Assembly: GCF_001641125.1 (NCBI RefSeq)
Contig: NZ_LWLP01000001.1
Span: 2,422,252-2,486,251, forward strand
Direction: 5' to 3'
DNA: 64,000 bases
DNA from: Arthrobacter sp. OY3WO11
GTDB taxonomy: Bacteria; Actinomycetota; Actinomycetes; Actinomycetales; Micrococcaceae
Under the pieces are notes generated by a model. It was not told the DNA's origin. It saw only the letters and a list, made by a program, of their open reading frames with translations, and searched no databases. A program made the position numbers and the translations under genes. This document shows, in pieces, positions 16,139 to 28,398 of this stretch; position 1 is the first letter of the stretch; each line of letters starts with the position of its first letter.

Positions 16139-18430
16139 CTAGAGCACGTCGATGCCGTCCAGCCGGAGCTGGAAGGGTTCGCTGGAGCGTTTTGCAGCAA
16201 CAGCAGCCCTGGTGACCCGCAGGACTCGGGTGACAGCGGCAGCCTGTCCATAGGGGAAGAAGAACAGGGTGCGCACGTCCTCCGCCGACCGGCGGGGCGA
16301 CGGCGGACCGCTGAGCACCACGGGTGCGGGACCGGCGGTCCGCAAGGTGATCCCCCCGGAGGCAAGTTCAGCTGCCACGGCAGCGGTGTAATGTTCGACG
16401 GCGGCGCGCGGCCCGGTAACGGAGGCGATGCGGACCGCGGGGGGAAGCTGCAGTTCCATCCGCAGGGAGAGTTCCCGCTCCGCATAACCGGCAGGGTCCC
16501 AGCGGAGCAGGGCACCCACGGCAGCTGTGTCCGCGGCGGTGACCACCACCAGCCCGCCGTCTGCTGCCGGACGCACCAGCGCGGCGGCATTGAACCACCG
16601 CCGCACAGTATCCTCGCCGGCGCGCAGTGTCTCCCGGCGCAGGAGGGAATCACCGTCCAGGAGCAGTGCTGCCGCGTATCCCCCGTCCGCCACGGGTTCG
16701 GCACCCACCGTGGCCACCACCAGCGCCTTGCCCGGACCCACCGCAGCCTTTACCTGGTCTCCCGAGGAAGTAATGACGGTCTTTCCCGGAAAGGCGCGGC
16801 CGAGTTCCTCAGCTGTCCTGATGACTCCGGTGGCACCCTTGCGCAGGCGCTTGCCGCCGCAGTGCACGCAGTGCCAGTCCGGCGCCGGGGTGGAGCACCA
16901 GCGGCATTGGGGCATGGCGGACGTGCCGCTGGCTCCTGCCACGGCCAGTGGTCCTTGGCAGCTGCCGCAGCGCGCCGGCTCGCGGCACATCTCACAGGCC
17001 AGCGACGGCGCATAACCGGCCCGGGCCACCTGGACCAGGACCGGTCCGCGCTCCAGCCCCTCCTTGGCGGCCCGCCACGCGGCGCCGGGCAGGCGGGCAA
17101 TCCTGGCCAGCGGATCCCGCTCCTGTTCAAAGCTGTCAGCAGTATTGACGATGCGCGGCACCGTCCTCCGAACGTCAGGGCGCCCGGCTTCGACAGCACG
17201 TGCCCAACCCGCCCCTACCAGCCGCTGGGCTTCAGTGCTTCGGGAGTGGCCTGCAAGGAGGCAGGCGGCATCTTCCTGTTCGGCCCGCAGGAGCAGCACC
17301 TCGCGTGCATGCGCATAGGGGGCGCGTTGCTCGATGTGGAGGTCGTCGCCGTCGTCCCAGCAGGCCACCAGGCCCAGGTCCCGGACAGGGGCAAAGGCTG
17401 CGGACCTGGTACCGATGGCAACCCGGGCAGTCCCCGCCAGGAGCCGAAGGAAATTCCGGTAGCGCGGGGTGGGACCGTCGTCGGCCGTCAGCCGGGCAAC
17501 TGCGTCTTCGGGCACCAGGCCGCGGAGCGCTTCTTCAAGGCGGTCAAGGTCGCGGTAATCGGGCACTACCACCACCGCGCCGCGCCCTGCGGCGTACGCT
17601 GCGGCTACGGCTTCCGCCAGCAGCTGGGGCCATCCTCCTGGACCAAAACCCTGCAGCGGGTTCAGCACGGCCCTGGGCGAACCGCCACCGGCAAGGTGGT
17701 GCAGGAAGGCCTGTCCGCTATGGTAGGCCGCCCAGGCACCCGGCAGGGCGTCCTGCGCGGGACCCGCCTGCAGGGATGTGGCCCCGCCTGGTTCTGCCTG
17801 GTTCGGAACTTCCTGTGCCTCCGGCTCCACCGCCAACTCCTTTTCCAGCCTGGCCACCCTGGGCGGGACGGCGACCCGGAGGACGTCGCTGAGGGTACCG
17901 GCGTAGCGTGCGGCGACGGAGGAAACCAGCTCCCGGACGGCGGGCGTCAGCACGGACACCGGGGACACAACCTTCGCCAACGGAACCAGTGTGTGTCCGG
18001 CGTCGGATTCCGCCACGCGTTCCATCAGGAACCCGTTGAGATCCTGGCCGTTGAACTTGACCTTGACCCTGACGCCCGGCCTGGCGGCATGGTCGAGGGT
18101 GTCCGGAACCCCGTAATCGAAGAGCCGGTCCAGGTGTGGCAAGGAGGATTCCACCAGGACCTTGGCCACGGGCAGATGCCTGGCCAGCTGCGGCCCGGCG
18201 GGCCGTGCGGTGGACGGAAAGCCCTGCAGCAGTGACGGCTGCACGGCGCCGGGGAGGTCCAGGGACGCCTGGACAGGGCTGTCAGCAGCGATGGCAGTAA
18301 CCTCCCTTCGGCTCCCGGATGGACAAGCCCAGCCAAGCACGGGGCACTGACATGTTGCCGGAGGCAAATAAAGCCAAAAATACAGGCAAAGATGGCAGGC
18401 AAAGACTAAAGGCCGGGAGCAGGCCTGCAC
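16139..18430 (-). CDS. priA: Primosomal protein N' (PriA-like), probably without helicase activity
   Basis: Homologue of PriA, which restarts stalled replication forks. The N-terminal 3'BD-type domain (VARVLVES-like stretch PVAKVLVESSLPHLDRLFDY) and the zinc-binding Cys cluster (CEMCREPARCGSC and CRWC) are present. The Walker A loop is degenerate: the expected GxGKT is replaced by GPGGWPQ. The DEAH box is also lost (CWDDGDDLHIEQ). Actinobacterial PriA commonly lacks these motifs. The start is unsettled: the ORF is open to 18430 against metK, but a Shine-Dalgarno-like AGGGAGG near 18300 has no ATG, GTG or TTG in this frame at proper spacing. Confidence 0.85.
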   Translation of the reverse strand: MQACSRPLVFACHLCLYFWLYLPPATCQCPVLGWACPSGSRREVTAIAADSPVQASLDLPGAVQPSLLQGFPSTARPAGPQLARHLPVAKVLVESSLPHLDRLFDYGVPDTLDHAARPGVRVKVKFNGQDLNGFLMERVAESDAGHTLVPLAKVVSPVSVLTPAVRELVSSVAARYAGTLSDVLRVAVPPRVARLEKELAVEPEAQEVPNQAEPGGATSLQAGPAQDALPGAWAAYHSGQAFLHHLAGGGSPRAVLNPLQGFGPGGWPQLLAEAVAAAYAAGRGAVVVVPDYRDLDRLEEALRGLVPEDAVARLTADDGPTPRYRNFLRLLAGTARVAIGTRSAAFAPVRDLGLVACWDDGDDLHIEQRAPYAHAREVLLLRAEQEDAACLLAGHSRSTEAQRLVGAGWARAVEAGRPDVRRTVPRIVNTADSFEQERDPLARIARLPGAAWRAAKEGLERGPVLVQVARAGYAPSLACEMCREPARCGSCQGPLAVAGASGTSAMPQCRWCSTPAPDWHCVHCGGKRLRKGATGVIRTAEELGRAFPGKTVITSSGDQVKAAVGPGKALVVATVGAEPVADGGYAAALLLDGDSLLRRETLRAGEDTVRRWFNAAALVRPAADGGLVVVTAADTAAVGALLRWDPAGYAERELSLRMELQLPPAVRIASVTGPRAAVEHYTAAVAAELASGGITLRTAGPAPVVLSGPPSPRRSAEDVRTLFFFPYGQAAAVTRVLRVTRAAVAAKRSSEPFQLRLDGIDVL
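18361..18411. repeat. AT-rich patch with three GGCAAA copies between metK and priA
   Basis: The plus strand holds GAGGCAAA, CAGGCAAA and CAGGCAAAGA within 50 bases of unusually A-rich sequence. It lies downstream of metK and could be a priA upstream region. No function is clear. Confidence 0.35.
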
Positions 18431-18438
18431 CCAGGGGC

Positions 18439-19674
18439 CTAAGCGTTGAAGAATGCCTTCAGGTCATCCACGCGGTCCAGCCGCTCCCAGGTGAAGTCCG
18501 GCTCGTCGCGGCCGAAGTGGCCGTGGGCGGCGGTCTTGGCGTAGATGGGCCGTTTCAGGTCCAGTGCGTCGATGATGGCGCGGGGACGAAGGTCGAAAAT
18601 CTCCGCGATGGCGGCGCTGATGCGGGCCGGGTCCACCGTTTCCGTGCCGAACGTTTCCACGTAGGTGCCCACGGGACGGGCCTGGCCGATGGCGTAGGCA
18701 ATCTGGATTTCTGCACGCTTGGCCAGCCCCGCGGCAACCACGTTCTTGGCAACCCAGCGCATTGCGTACGCGGCAGAGCGGTCAACCTTGGAGGGGTCCT
18801 TGCCCGAGAAGGCACCGCCGCCGTGCCGGGCCATGCCGCCGTAGGTGTCAACGATAATCTTGCGCCCGGTCAGGCCGGCATCACCAACGGGGCCGCCGAT
18901 CACGAACTCGCCGGCAGGGTTCAGGATGTTGCGGACGCGGGAGAGGTCGAGGTTGGCCCCTGCCAGCACCGGCTTGATGACCACGGAGGCGAGGTCCGCG
19001 CGGAGCTGGTCCAGGCTTGCGCCTTCGGCGTGCTGGCTGCTGATGACCACGGTTTCCACGGAGACCGGGACGTCCTTGTCGTAGCCGACCGTCACCTGGG
19101 TCTTGCCGTCCGGGCGAAGGTAGGCCAGCTCGCCCGATTTGCGGACTTCGGTGAGCCGCTCGGACAGCCGGTGCGCAAGCCAGATGGGCAGCGGCATGTA
19201 GGAAGGCGTTTCGTCGCTGGCGTAGCCGAACATCAGGCCCTGGTCGCCGGCGCCCTGGAGGTCGTAGTCGTCCTCCTGCCGTCCTTCGCGGGCTTCCAGC
19301 GAGTTGAACACGCCGCCGGCAATGTCGTTGGACTGCTGGCCGATGGACACGGACACTCCACAGCGGGCGCCGTCGAAACCGTTGGCCGAGGAATCGTAGC
19401 CGATGCCCAGGATGGTTTCGCGAACAATCTGCGGGATCTCCACGTAGGCATCAGTGGTGACCTCGCCTGCAACGTGGACCAGGCCTGTGGTGGCCATGGT
19501 TTCCACCGCTACCCGCGATTCCGGGTCCGCAGCCAGCAGCGCGTCCAGGATGGCGTCACTGATCTGGTCGCAGATCTTGTCCGGATGGCCCTCGGTAACC
19601 GACTCGGAAGTGAAGAGCCGGAGCGCGTTGGGCGTGGCCCCGGACGTGTGGGGAAGGTGCAGCGGTAAAGTCAC
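18439..19674 (-). CDS. metK: S-adenosylmethionine synthetase
   Basis: Makes S-adenosylmethionine from methionine and ATP. The 411-residue product has the normal length and all landmarks: [21 protein letters not shown] near the N-terminus, [12 protein letters not shown] (about 147-158) and [19 protein letters not shown] (about 268-286), the P-loop-like phosphate-binding segments. It is followed by priA and preceded by coaBC, an order seen in many actinobacteria. I saw no SAM riboswitch in the 86 bases before the start. Confidence 0.97.
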   Translation of the reverse strand: MTLPLHLPHTSGATPNALRLFTSESVTEGHPDKICDQISDAILDALLAADPESRVAVETMATTGLVHVAGEVTTDAYVEIPQIVRETILGIGYDSSANGFDGARCGVSVSIGQQSNDIAGGVFNSLEAREGRQEDDYDLQGAGDQGLMFGYASDETPSYMPLPIWLAHRLSERLTEVRKSGELAYLRPDGKTQVTVGYDKDVPVSVETVVISSQHAEGASLDQLRADLASVVIKPVLAGANLDLSRVRNILNPAGEFVIGGPVGDAGLTGRKIIVDTYGGMARHGGGAFSGKDPSKVDRSAAYAMRWVAKNVVAAGLAKRAEIQIAYAIGQARPVGTYVETFGTETVDPARISAAIAEIFDLRPRAIIDALDLKRPIYAKTAAHGHFGRDEPDFTWERLDRVDDLKAFFNA

Positions 19675-19760
19675 TCAACTACCTTACTGGTTGGAATACG
19701 GACACCCGCCAGGAGACCTCGGGAGATGTCTCCGTGCTAAGCAAACGTGGCCTGAAACAC

Positions 19761-21002
19761 TCAGGCGCGGGGCGAAACGGAGTTCAGTTCATCGGAGATC
19801 CGGCTGATGATGGCTGCCGAAACTTCCGTCTTGGTTCCGGACGCCTCCTGTGGTTCGGAGCCCGAGCGGGCCAGGATGACAACGGAATTGGTGTCCTGCC
19901 CGAAGACCTTGTCCGTTCCCACGTGGTTGACCACCAGGAGGTCGCAGCCCTTGCGCTGCAGCTTCGCCCGGGCATGCGCCAGGACATCACCGTCGCCGTC
20001 TCCGGTCTCAGCCGCAAAACCGACAATCAGCTGCTGCCGCCCGCGCGGGGCGGCACTGTTCCGGAGTTCCACAAGTTCGTGCAGGATGTCCGGGTTGCGG
20101 ACCAGCGTGATGACGGGATCGTCCCGGTCGTCGCGCTTCTTGATCTTGGTGTCGGAGACGGCCGCGGGGCGGAAGTCGGCCACCGCCGCGGACATGATGA
20201 CGACGTCGGAGTCAGCTGCCGCCGCAAGGGCGGCTTCCCGCAGCTGCAGGGCCGTCTCCAGGGGCACCACCTCGACGCCGGCCGGCGGGGGAACGTCCAT
20301 GTGGGCTGCCAGCAAGCGGACGGTTGCGCCGGCGTTGCGGGCTGCGACGGCGAGGGCGACTCCCTGCTTCCCGGAGGACCTGTTGCCAAGGAAGCGCACC
20401 GGATCCAGGGGTTCGCGGGTTCCGCCGGCGCTGATGGTGACGGTGCGTCCGGCCAGCGGCAGCTGGAAATCGGACTGCCCCTGCACCAGGGCCATGGCGG
20501 CATCAAAAATGGCTTCCGGTTCGGGGAGCCTGCCCGGCCCGGAATCGGCGCCCGTAAGCCTGCCGCTGGCGGGTTCCAGGACGGCCGCACCGCGGCTGCG
20601 CAACGTTTCGACGTTGGCCCGGGTTGCCGCGTGCTGCCACATCTCAGTGTGCATGGCGGGAGCGAACAGGACAGGGCCGCGGGCCATCAGCAGGGTGTTG
20701 GTCAGCAGGTCCCCGGCCTGTCCGGTGGCTGCCTTGGCCAGGAGGTCAGCGGTGGCCGGGGCGATGACAATCAGGTCAGCCTCATGGCCCAGACGGACGT
20801 GGTTGACCTGGTGGACGTCGTCGAAGACGCTGTTGCTGACCGGGTTTCCGGACAGCGCCTCCCACGTGGCAGTGCCAACGAACCGGGTGGACGCCTCGGT
20901 GGGGATCACCGTGACGTTGTGGCCGGCTTCAGTAAAAAGCCGGAGGAGCGATGCCACCTTGTAGGCGGCAATCCCTCCCCCGACTCCGAGGACTATGCGC
21001 AC
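19761..21002 (-). CDS. coaBC: Bifunctional phosphopantothenoylcysteine decarboxylase/phosphopantothenate--cysteine ligase
   Basis: Carries out two steps of coenzyme A synthesis. The N-terminal CoaC flavoprotein domain (about 1-180) shows GVGGGIAAYK, ATAD and FAPAMHTEMW with the active-site Cys-less pattern of this family's substrate loop. The C-terminal CoaB domain (about 185-410) shows TVTISAGGTREPLDPVRFLGNRSSGKQG and the nucleotide-binding ADFRP and KIKK segments. It is preceded by rpoZ and followed by metK. The length of 413 residues is typical. Confidence 0.96.
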   Translation of the reverse strand: MRIVLGVGGGIAAYKVASLLRLFTEAGHNVTVIPTEASTRFVGTATWEALSGNPVSNSVFDDVHQVNHVRLGHEADLIVIAPATADLLAKAATGQAGDLLTNTLLMARGPVLFAPAMHTEMWQHAATRANVETLRSRGAAVLEPASGRLTGADSGPGRLPEPEAIFDAAMALVQGQSDFQLPLAGRTVTISAGGTREPLDPVRFLGNRSSGKQGVALAVAARNAGATVRLLAAHMDVPPPAGVEVVPLETALQLREAALAAAADSDVVIMSAAVADFRPAAVSDTKIKKRDDRDDPVITLVRNPDILHELVELRNSAAPRGRQQLIVGFAAETGDGDGDVLAHARAKLQRKGCDLLVVNHVGTDKVFGQDTNSVVILARSGSEPQEASGTKTEVSAAIISRISDELNSVSPRA

Positions 21003-21040
21003 GTGACCTCCGTCAACAGCAAGTCAGTTCGGCGGCAGTT

Positions 21041-21301
21041 TTACTCTGCAGCTTCGATCGGCGTGGAAACCAGCTTGCCCTCGTTGATCTCGCGCAGGGC
21101 GATGGACAGCGACTTCTCGTTCAGCTTGGTGTCAACCAGCGGGCCGACGTATTCGAAAAGGCCCTCATGCAGCTGGGCGTAGTAAGCGTTGATCTGACGA
21201 GCACGCTTGGCACCGAAAATCACCAGGCCGTACTTGGAATCGGCTGCCTTGAGCAGCGAGTCGATCGGCGGGTTGATGATGCCTTCAAGGTTCGTGGACA
21301 C
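21041..21301 (-). CDS. rpoZ: DNA-directed RNA polymerase omega subunit
   Basis: An 86-residue RNA polymerase subunit that wraps the beta' C-terminus and helps assembly. The omega signature is present ([20 protein letters not shown], then [14 protein letters not shown]). The GTG start at 21301 has GGAG about 6 bases upstream. Gene order gmk-rpoZ-coaBC is conserved widely in bacteria and supports the call. Confidence 0.97.
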   Translation of the reverse strand: MSTNLEGIINPPIDSLLKAADSKYGLVIFGAKRARQINAYYAQLHEGLFEYVGPLVDTKLNEKSLSIALREINEGKLVSTPIEAAE

Positions 21302-21316
21302 GAATTCTCCAAAGTT

Positions 21317-21913
21317 CTAGCGGGCTGACGGTTCCGGCGCTCCATGCGGGTGCGGGGTCAGCCCCATGAGTGAAACAAGCTCGTCCGCTGCCCGGCGAAC
21401 GTCGTCATTGATGACGGTGTAGTCGAACTCCGGTTCAGCAGCAAGTTCCAGTTTAGCGGTTTCCAGCCGACGCTGCTGTTCCTCCGGGGTTTCCGTGCCG
21501 CGGCCCACCAGGCGGCGGACCATTTCGTCCCAGCTGGGCGGAGCCAGGAAGACAAACTGTGCATCTGGAACGGCGGCCTTCACCTGCCGGGCACCCTGAA
21601 GGTCGATTTCCAGGAGCACGGACCGGCCCTCGGCGATGGCCTGGTTGACGGTGCTTTTCAGGGTCCCGTACGTGTTCTGCCCGTGGACCACGGCCCATTC
21701 CAGGAGCTCCCCGTCAGCTACGAGCTGCTCGAACTCTTCCTTGGACTTGAAGAAGTAGTGGACGCCGTCCTGCTCGCCGGGACGGGGCGCGCGGGTGGTG
21801 GCGGACACGGACAGCCACACCTCGGGATAGTTGTCGCGGATGTAAGTGGACACGGTGCCTTTGCCAACAGCCGTCGGACCAGCGAGGACTGTCAGTCCAG
21901 GTTTCTTGCTCAC
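21317..21913 (-). CDS. gmk: Guanylate kinase
   Basis: Phosphorylates GMP to GDP with ATP. The 198-residue product has the P-loop [10 protein letters not shown] near residue 12, the GMP-binding segments [13 protein letters not shown] and VHYFF, and the lid region [17 protein letters not shown]. The start is GTG. It lies 15 bases upstream of rpoZ and just downstream of mihF, an actinobacterial arrangement. Confidence 0.97.
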   Translation of the reverse strand: MSKKPGLTVLAGPTAVGKGTVSTYIRDNYPEVWLSVSATTRAPRPGEQDGVHYFFKSKEEFEQLVADGELLEWAVVHGQNTYGTLKSTVNQAIAEGRSVLLEIDLQGARQVKAAVPDAQFVFLAPPSWDEMVRRLVGRGTETPEEQQRRLETAKLELAAEPEFDYTVINDDVRRAADELVSLMGLTPHPHGAPEPSAR

Positions 21914-21958
21914 GTATTCCTTTGCCGGGGTTTGGGATAGGCGGGCTTCCGGCCCGCC

Positions 21959-22276
21959 CTAACTCTCGTCTATAAAATCTACCAGCGCGCGGCGCTGGTG
22001 GATGCCCAGGCCGCGGACCCTGCGGGACGCCGCGATCCCCAGCTGCTGCATGATGGCCGCAGCCCGCACCTTGCCGATGCCGGGAAGGGCCTCAAGGAGT
22101 TCGGAGACCCTCATGCGGGCCAGGGCATCGTCCTGCAGCGCGGAGCTGATGATGTCCGCGGCAGACCTCTCGCCGTTCTTGAGGCTTTCCTTGGCCGCCG
22201 CACGGGTGGCCCTGGCTGCTGCTGCCTTGTTCAGGGCCTCAGCCCGTTCCGATGCGGATAACGGCCGCAGGACCAT
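21959..22276 (-). CDS. mihF: Actinobacterial integration host factor
   Basis: A 105-residue nucleoid-associated protein of the actinobacterial IHF family, known as essential mIHF in mycobacteria and sIHF in streptomycetes. It is unrelated to E. coli IHF. It has an N-terminal basic helix (RAEALNKAAAARATRAAAKESLK) and a C-terminal helix-two-turn-helix DNA-binding part with LEALPGIGKVRAAAIM (about 62-77). I chose the ATG at 22276; a GTG three codons upstream is possible. Placement next to gmk is typical. Confidence 0.93.
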   Translation of the reverse strand: MVLRPLSASERAEALNKAAAARATRAAAKESLKNGERSAADIISSALQDDALARMRVSELLEALPGIGKVRAAAIMQQLGIAASRRVRGLGIHQRRALVDFIDES

Positions 22277-22385
22277 GGTGCACACCCCCGGATTCGGTGG
22301 ACGGGTCCACGGGCGACCGCCCTTGGACCTGTCCTGAAACTACCCTTTGGTGCTGCCCGAATCAATGCATCCGGTGAAACGGACA

Positions 22386-23250
22386 CTATTCGCCGCGGAG
22401 TCCGTCCAGCGTCCGTTGCGCCGCGTCCCGCAGGCCGCGCTGCTCCGGCCCGGCGGACAGGATGTCCCTGCTCGAGGTGCCGAGGACCTGCGGGTAGGCG
22501 GCGCCGAAAGTGGCGCGGAGGCCGGCAGGCGTGGCCCCCTGCGCTCCAAGGCCCGGAGCCAGGAGCGGTCCGCGCACGGCGGCCAGGTCAAGGTCCAGTT
22601 CGGACAGGGCCGACCCCACGGTTGCACCCACCACCAGGCCCACGGAGCCGAGGGGCCCCTGGTAGCGGCGGTTTTCCGCCGCGGCCGACTGCGTGATCCT
22701 GCGGGCCACGGAGTCCGCTCCCCCGACGTGCTGGACGGAGGCGCCCTCTGGGTTGGACGTGAGCGCAAGGACGAAAACGCCGCGGCCGGTCTCGGCCGCC
22801 AGGTCCAGCGCGGGGCGCAGCGACTCGAAGCCAAGGTAAGGGCTAAGCGTCACCGAGTCCGCCGCGAGGGGGGAATCGTCCCCGAGCCAGGCGTCGGCGT
22901 AGGCCGCCATGGTGGAGCCGATGTCACCGCGCTTGGCATCGGCGATGGTGAGTACGTTCTCATCGCGGGCTTCGGCAAGAAGCTCCTCAAGGACAGCCAT
23001 TCCGGCGGAGCCATGGCGTTCGTACAGCGCCACCTGGGGCTTGATGGCGGCAGCGAGCGAACCCACGGCCTCCAGAACTGTCAGCGAGAAGCGCCTCAGC
23101 CCGCCGGCGTCGTCGTCAAGCCCCCACCCCTTCAACAAGGCAGGGTGTGGGTCGATACCCACGCACAGGGGGCCGCGGGCGGCCATGGCGGCACCCAGCC
23201 GGGAGCCGAAAGACTCCCGGCCGGGTGCGTCAGCGGACGGCACTGCCTGC

Positions 23251-23258
<8 letters not shown>
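22386..23258 (-). CDS. pyrF: Orotidine 5'-phosphate decarboxylase
   Basis: Last step of UMP synthesis, decarboxylating OMP. At 290 residues this is the longer form found in mycobacteria-type lineages. Landmarks are [12 protein letters not shown] near residue 30, [22 protein letters not shown] as [13 protein letters not shown] (the catalytic Lys and Asp), and [10 protein letters not shown]. The GTG start at 23258 overlaps the carB stop by 8 bases. A long upstream extension of the frame is only a shadow of carB. Confidence 0.95.
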
Positions 23259-26579
<3,321 letters not shown>

Positions 26580-26580
<1 letters not shown>

Positions 26581-27875
26581 TACTTCTTGTCCTCAGTCTT
26601 GTTGTCGGAATTTTTCGGCGTTGCCGGGCCTGCGCCTGTGTTGTCCGCCTGCGCGGGGTGCGCGGCGTCCACGGGCTCCTTGGACAGGTTCGCGGTCCTG
26701 CCGTCCCGGGTGCCCTCCATCAGCTCGATGAAGCGGTCGAACAGGTAGGCGGCGTCGTGCGGGCCGGCCGCGGCCTCGGGGTGGTACTGCACGGAGAATG
26801 CGGGGATGTCCAGGCAGGCGAGCCCTTCCACGACGTCGTCGTTCAGGCTGACGTGGCTGACCTCCACGCGGCCGTACCGTGCTTCGGGAGCCTGCGTGGC
26901 GCCGTCGAGCGGTGCGTCCACGGCAAAGCCGTGGTTCTGGGAGGTGATCTCCACCTTGCCGGTGCGGCGGTCCATGACGGGCTGGTTGATGCCGCGGTGG
27001 CCGTAGCGGAGCTTGTACGTGCCGAAGCCCAGTGCGCGGCCCAGGATCTGGTTGCCGAAGCAGATGCCGAAGTAGGGCAGCTTCTCGTCCAGGACGGAGC
27101 GCAGCAGCTTGACCTGGGCGTCTGCCGTGGCGGGGTCGCCGGGGCCGTTGGACATAAAGAAGCCATCGGGGTTGACGGCCTTCACGTCCTCCAGGGTGGC
27201 GGTGGCGGGCAGCACGTGGACGCGGACGCCGCGCTCGGCGAACCGGACGGGAGTCATTGCCTTGATGCCAAGGTCGATCGCCGCGATGGTGAAGCGGGGC
27301 TCGCCCTCCCAGCCGTGGTCCTTCGGCTCCACCACGTAGGCCTCGTCAACGCTGACTTCCTCCGCCAGCCGGGAGCCCTCCATGGGGGCGCTGGCCAGGA
27401 CGGCGTCGACCAGTTCCTTGTCCGTGGCCTGGGCAGCCTCCCCGGAGAAGATGCCGGCGCGCATGGTCTTGTGCTCGCGCAGGTGCCGGGTAATTGCGCG
27501 GGTGTCCACGCCCTGGATTCCGACGATTCCCTGCTCCACCAGTTCCTCATCCAGTGAGCGCTCGGAGCGCCAGTTGGAGGGTCGGCGGGCGGCGTCGCGG
27601 ACAATGTAGCCCGCAACCCAGATGCGGCGGGACTCGGCGTCCTCGCGGTTCACGCCGGTGTTGCCGATGTGCGGCGCCGTCTGGACCACGAGCTGGTGTG
27701 CGTAGGAGGGGTCCGTGATGGTTTCCTGGTAGCCGGTCATACCGGTGGCGAAGACTGCTTCCCCGAGGGCAGTTCCGGTGGCGCCGTAGCTGCTTCCCCG
27801 GAAAATGCGGCCGTCTTCGAGCACGAGCGCAGCCGGGGCGGTAACTGGGGCGTTTACTGCTGTGTTTGTTGTCAC
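26580..27875 (-). CDS. carA: Carbamoyl-phosphate synthase small subunit
   Basis: Glutamine amidotransferase subunit that passes ammonia to CarB. The N-terminal CPSase domain ([16 protein letters not shown]) is followed by a class I GATase domain with the catalytic Cys in [10 protein letters not shown] and the His-Glu pair in YHPEA. I chose the GTG at 27875, which has GGAAAG 7 bases upstream and gives 431 residues; a GTG at 27890 lacks a binding site. The C-terminal 40 residues are polar and variable. Confidence 0.96.
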
Positions 27876-27879
27876 TGTC

Positions 27880-28398
27880 TTACTTTCCACTGTTGGCGTC
27901 AGCCGCCGGGGCTGAAGAAATCAATTCCTGAAGTGCTTCGAAGAGCCGGTCCTTGTCCGCCGCACGGCGGGTGCGGAAGCCGGAGTCCAGTTCGTGGCTG
28001 CCGTGTACCCAGGCCAGGACCAGGAGTCCGTCCTTTTCCACGAACTTACCTGCCATGCCGCTGTCCTGCCGGACGCCGGTGAGTGACGCGGCCGGGATGA
28101 AGAGGGCGGGAGCCCCCGACCGGTCGAAAAGGACGCCGTGCGGATACACCTCGAGGGTTGAGGTGGTCCTGATGCCCAGGCCGTGCACCGCGATCCGGTC
28201 CAGCCAGTCGCCCGCGGTGGTGGTGGCCACGTACTGCCCTTCGGCACTGGCCAGCGGCTCGCCAGGTTTGGCGGGCACCGGAGGCAGCTGGCCGACGTCG
28301 GACTGGCGGCGGAGCCTGCTGCGCCAGCCGATGGCGAGGAGGACAAATACGACGGCGATGATCGCCAGCATCGCCAGTCCCGGAAGGATTTTGTCCAT
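27880..28398 (-). CDS. Conserved membrane-anchored protein of the pyr operon
   Basis: A 172-residue protein with one N-terminal membrane helix (about 4-24) and a cytoplasmic or external C-terminal domain. A gene for a membrane or export-like protein sits at the same place between pyrC and carA in Mycobacterium tuberculosis (Rv1382), and the C-terminal domain looks like the same family. Its start overlaps the pyrC stop by 3 bases and it ends about 5 bases before carA, so it is co-transcribed. Its function is unknown; location suggests a link to pyrimidine supply. Confidence 0.75.
   Translation of the reverse strand: MDKILPGLAMLAIIAVVFVLLAIGWRSRLRRQSDVGQLPPVPAKPGEPLASAEGQYVATTTAGDWLDRIAVHGLGIRTTSTLEVYPHGVLFDRSGAPALFIPAASLTGVRQDSGMAGKFVEKDGLLVLAWVHGSHELDSGFRTRRAADKDRLFEALQELISSAPAADANSGK

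Noticed and set aside
15953..18235. 760-codon plus-strand ORF opposite priA
   Set aside because: It is antisense to priA and runs out of the glycosyltransferase in another frame, with no recognisable domain.
19675..19760. SAM riboswitch upstream of metK
   Set aside because: Only 86 bases separate coaBC and metK, and no SAM-I, SAM-II or SAM-IV core was recognised. A GGAGAC/GTCTCC stem alone is not enough.
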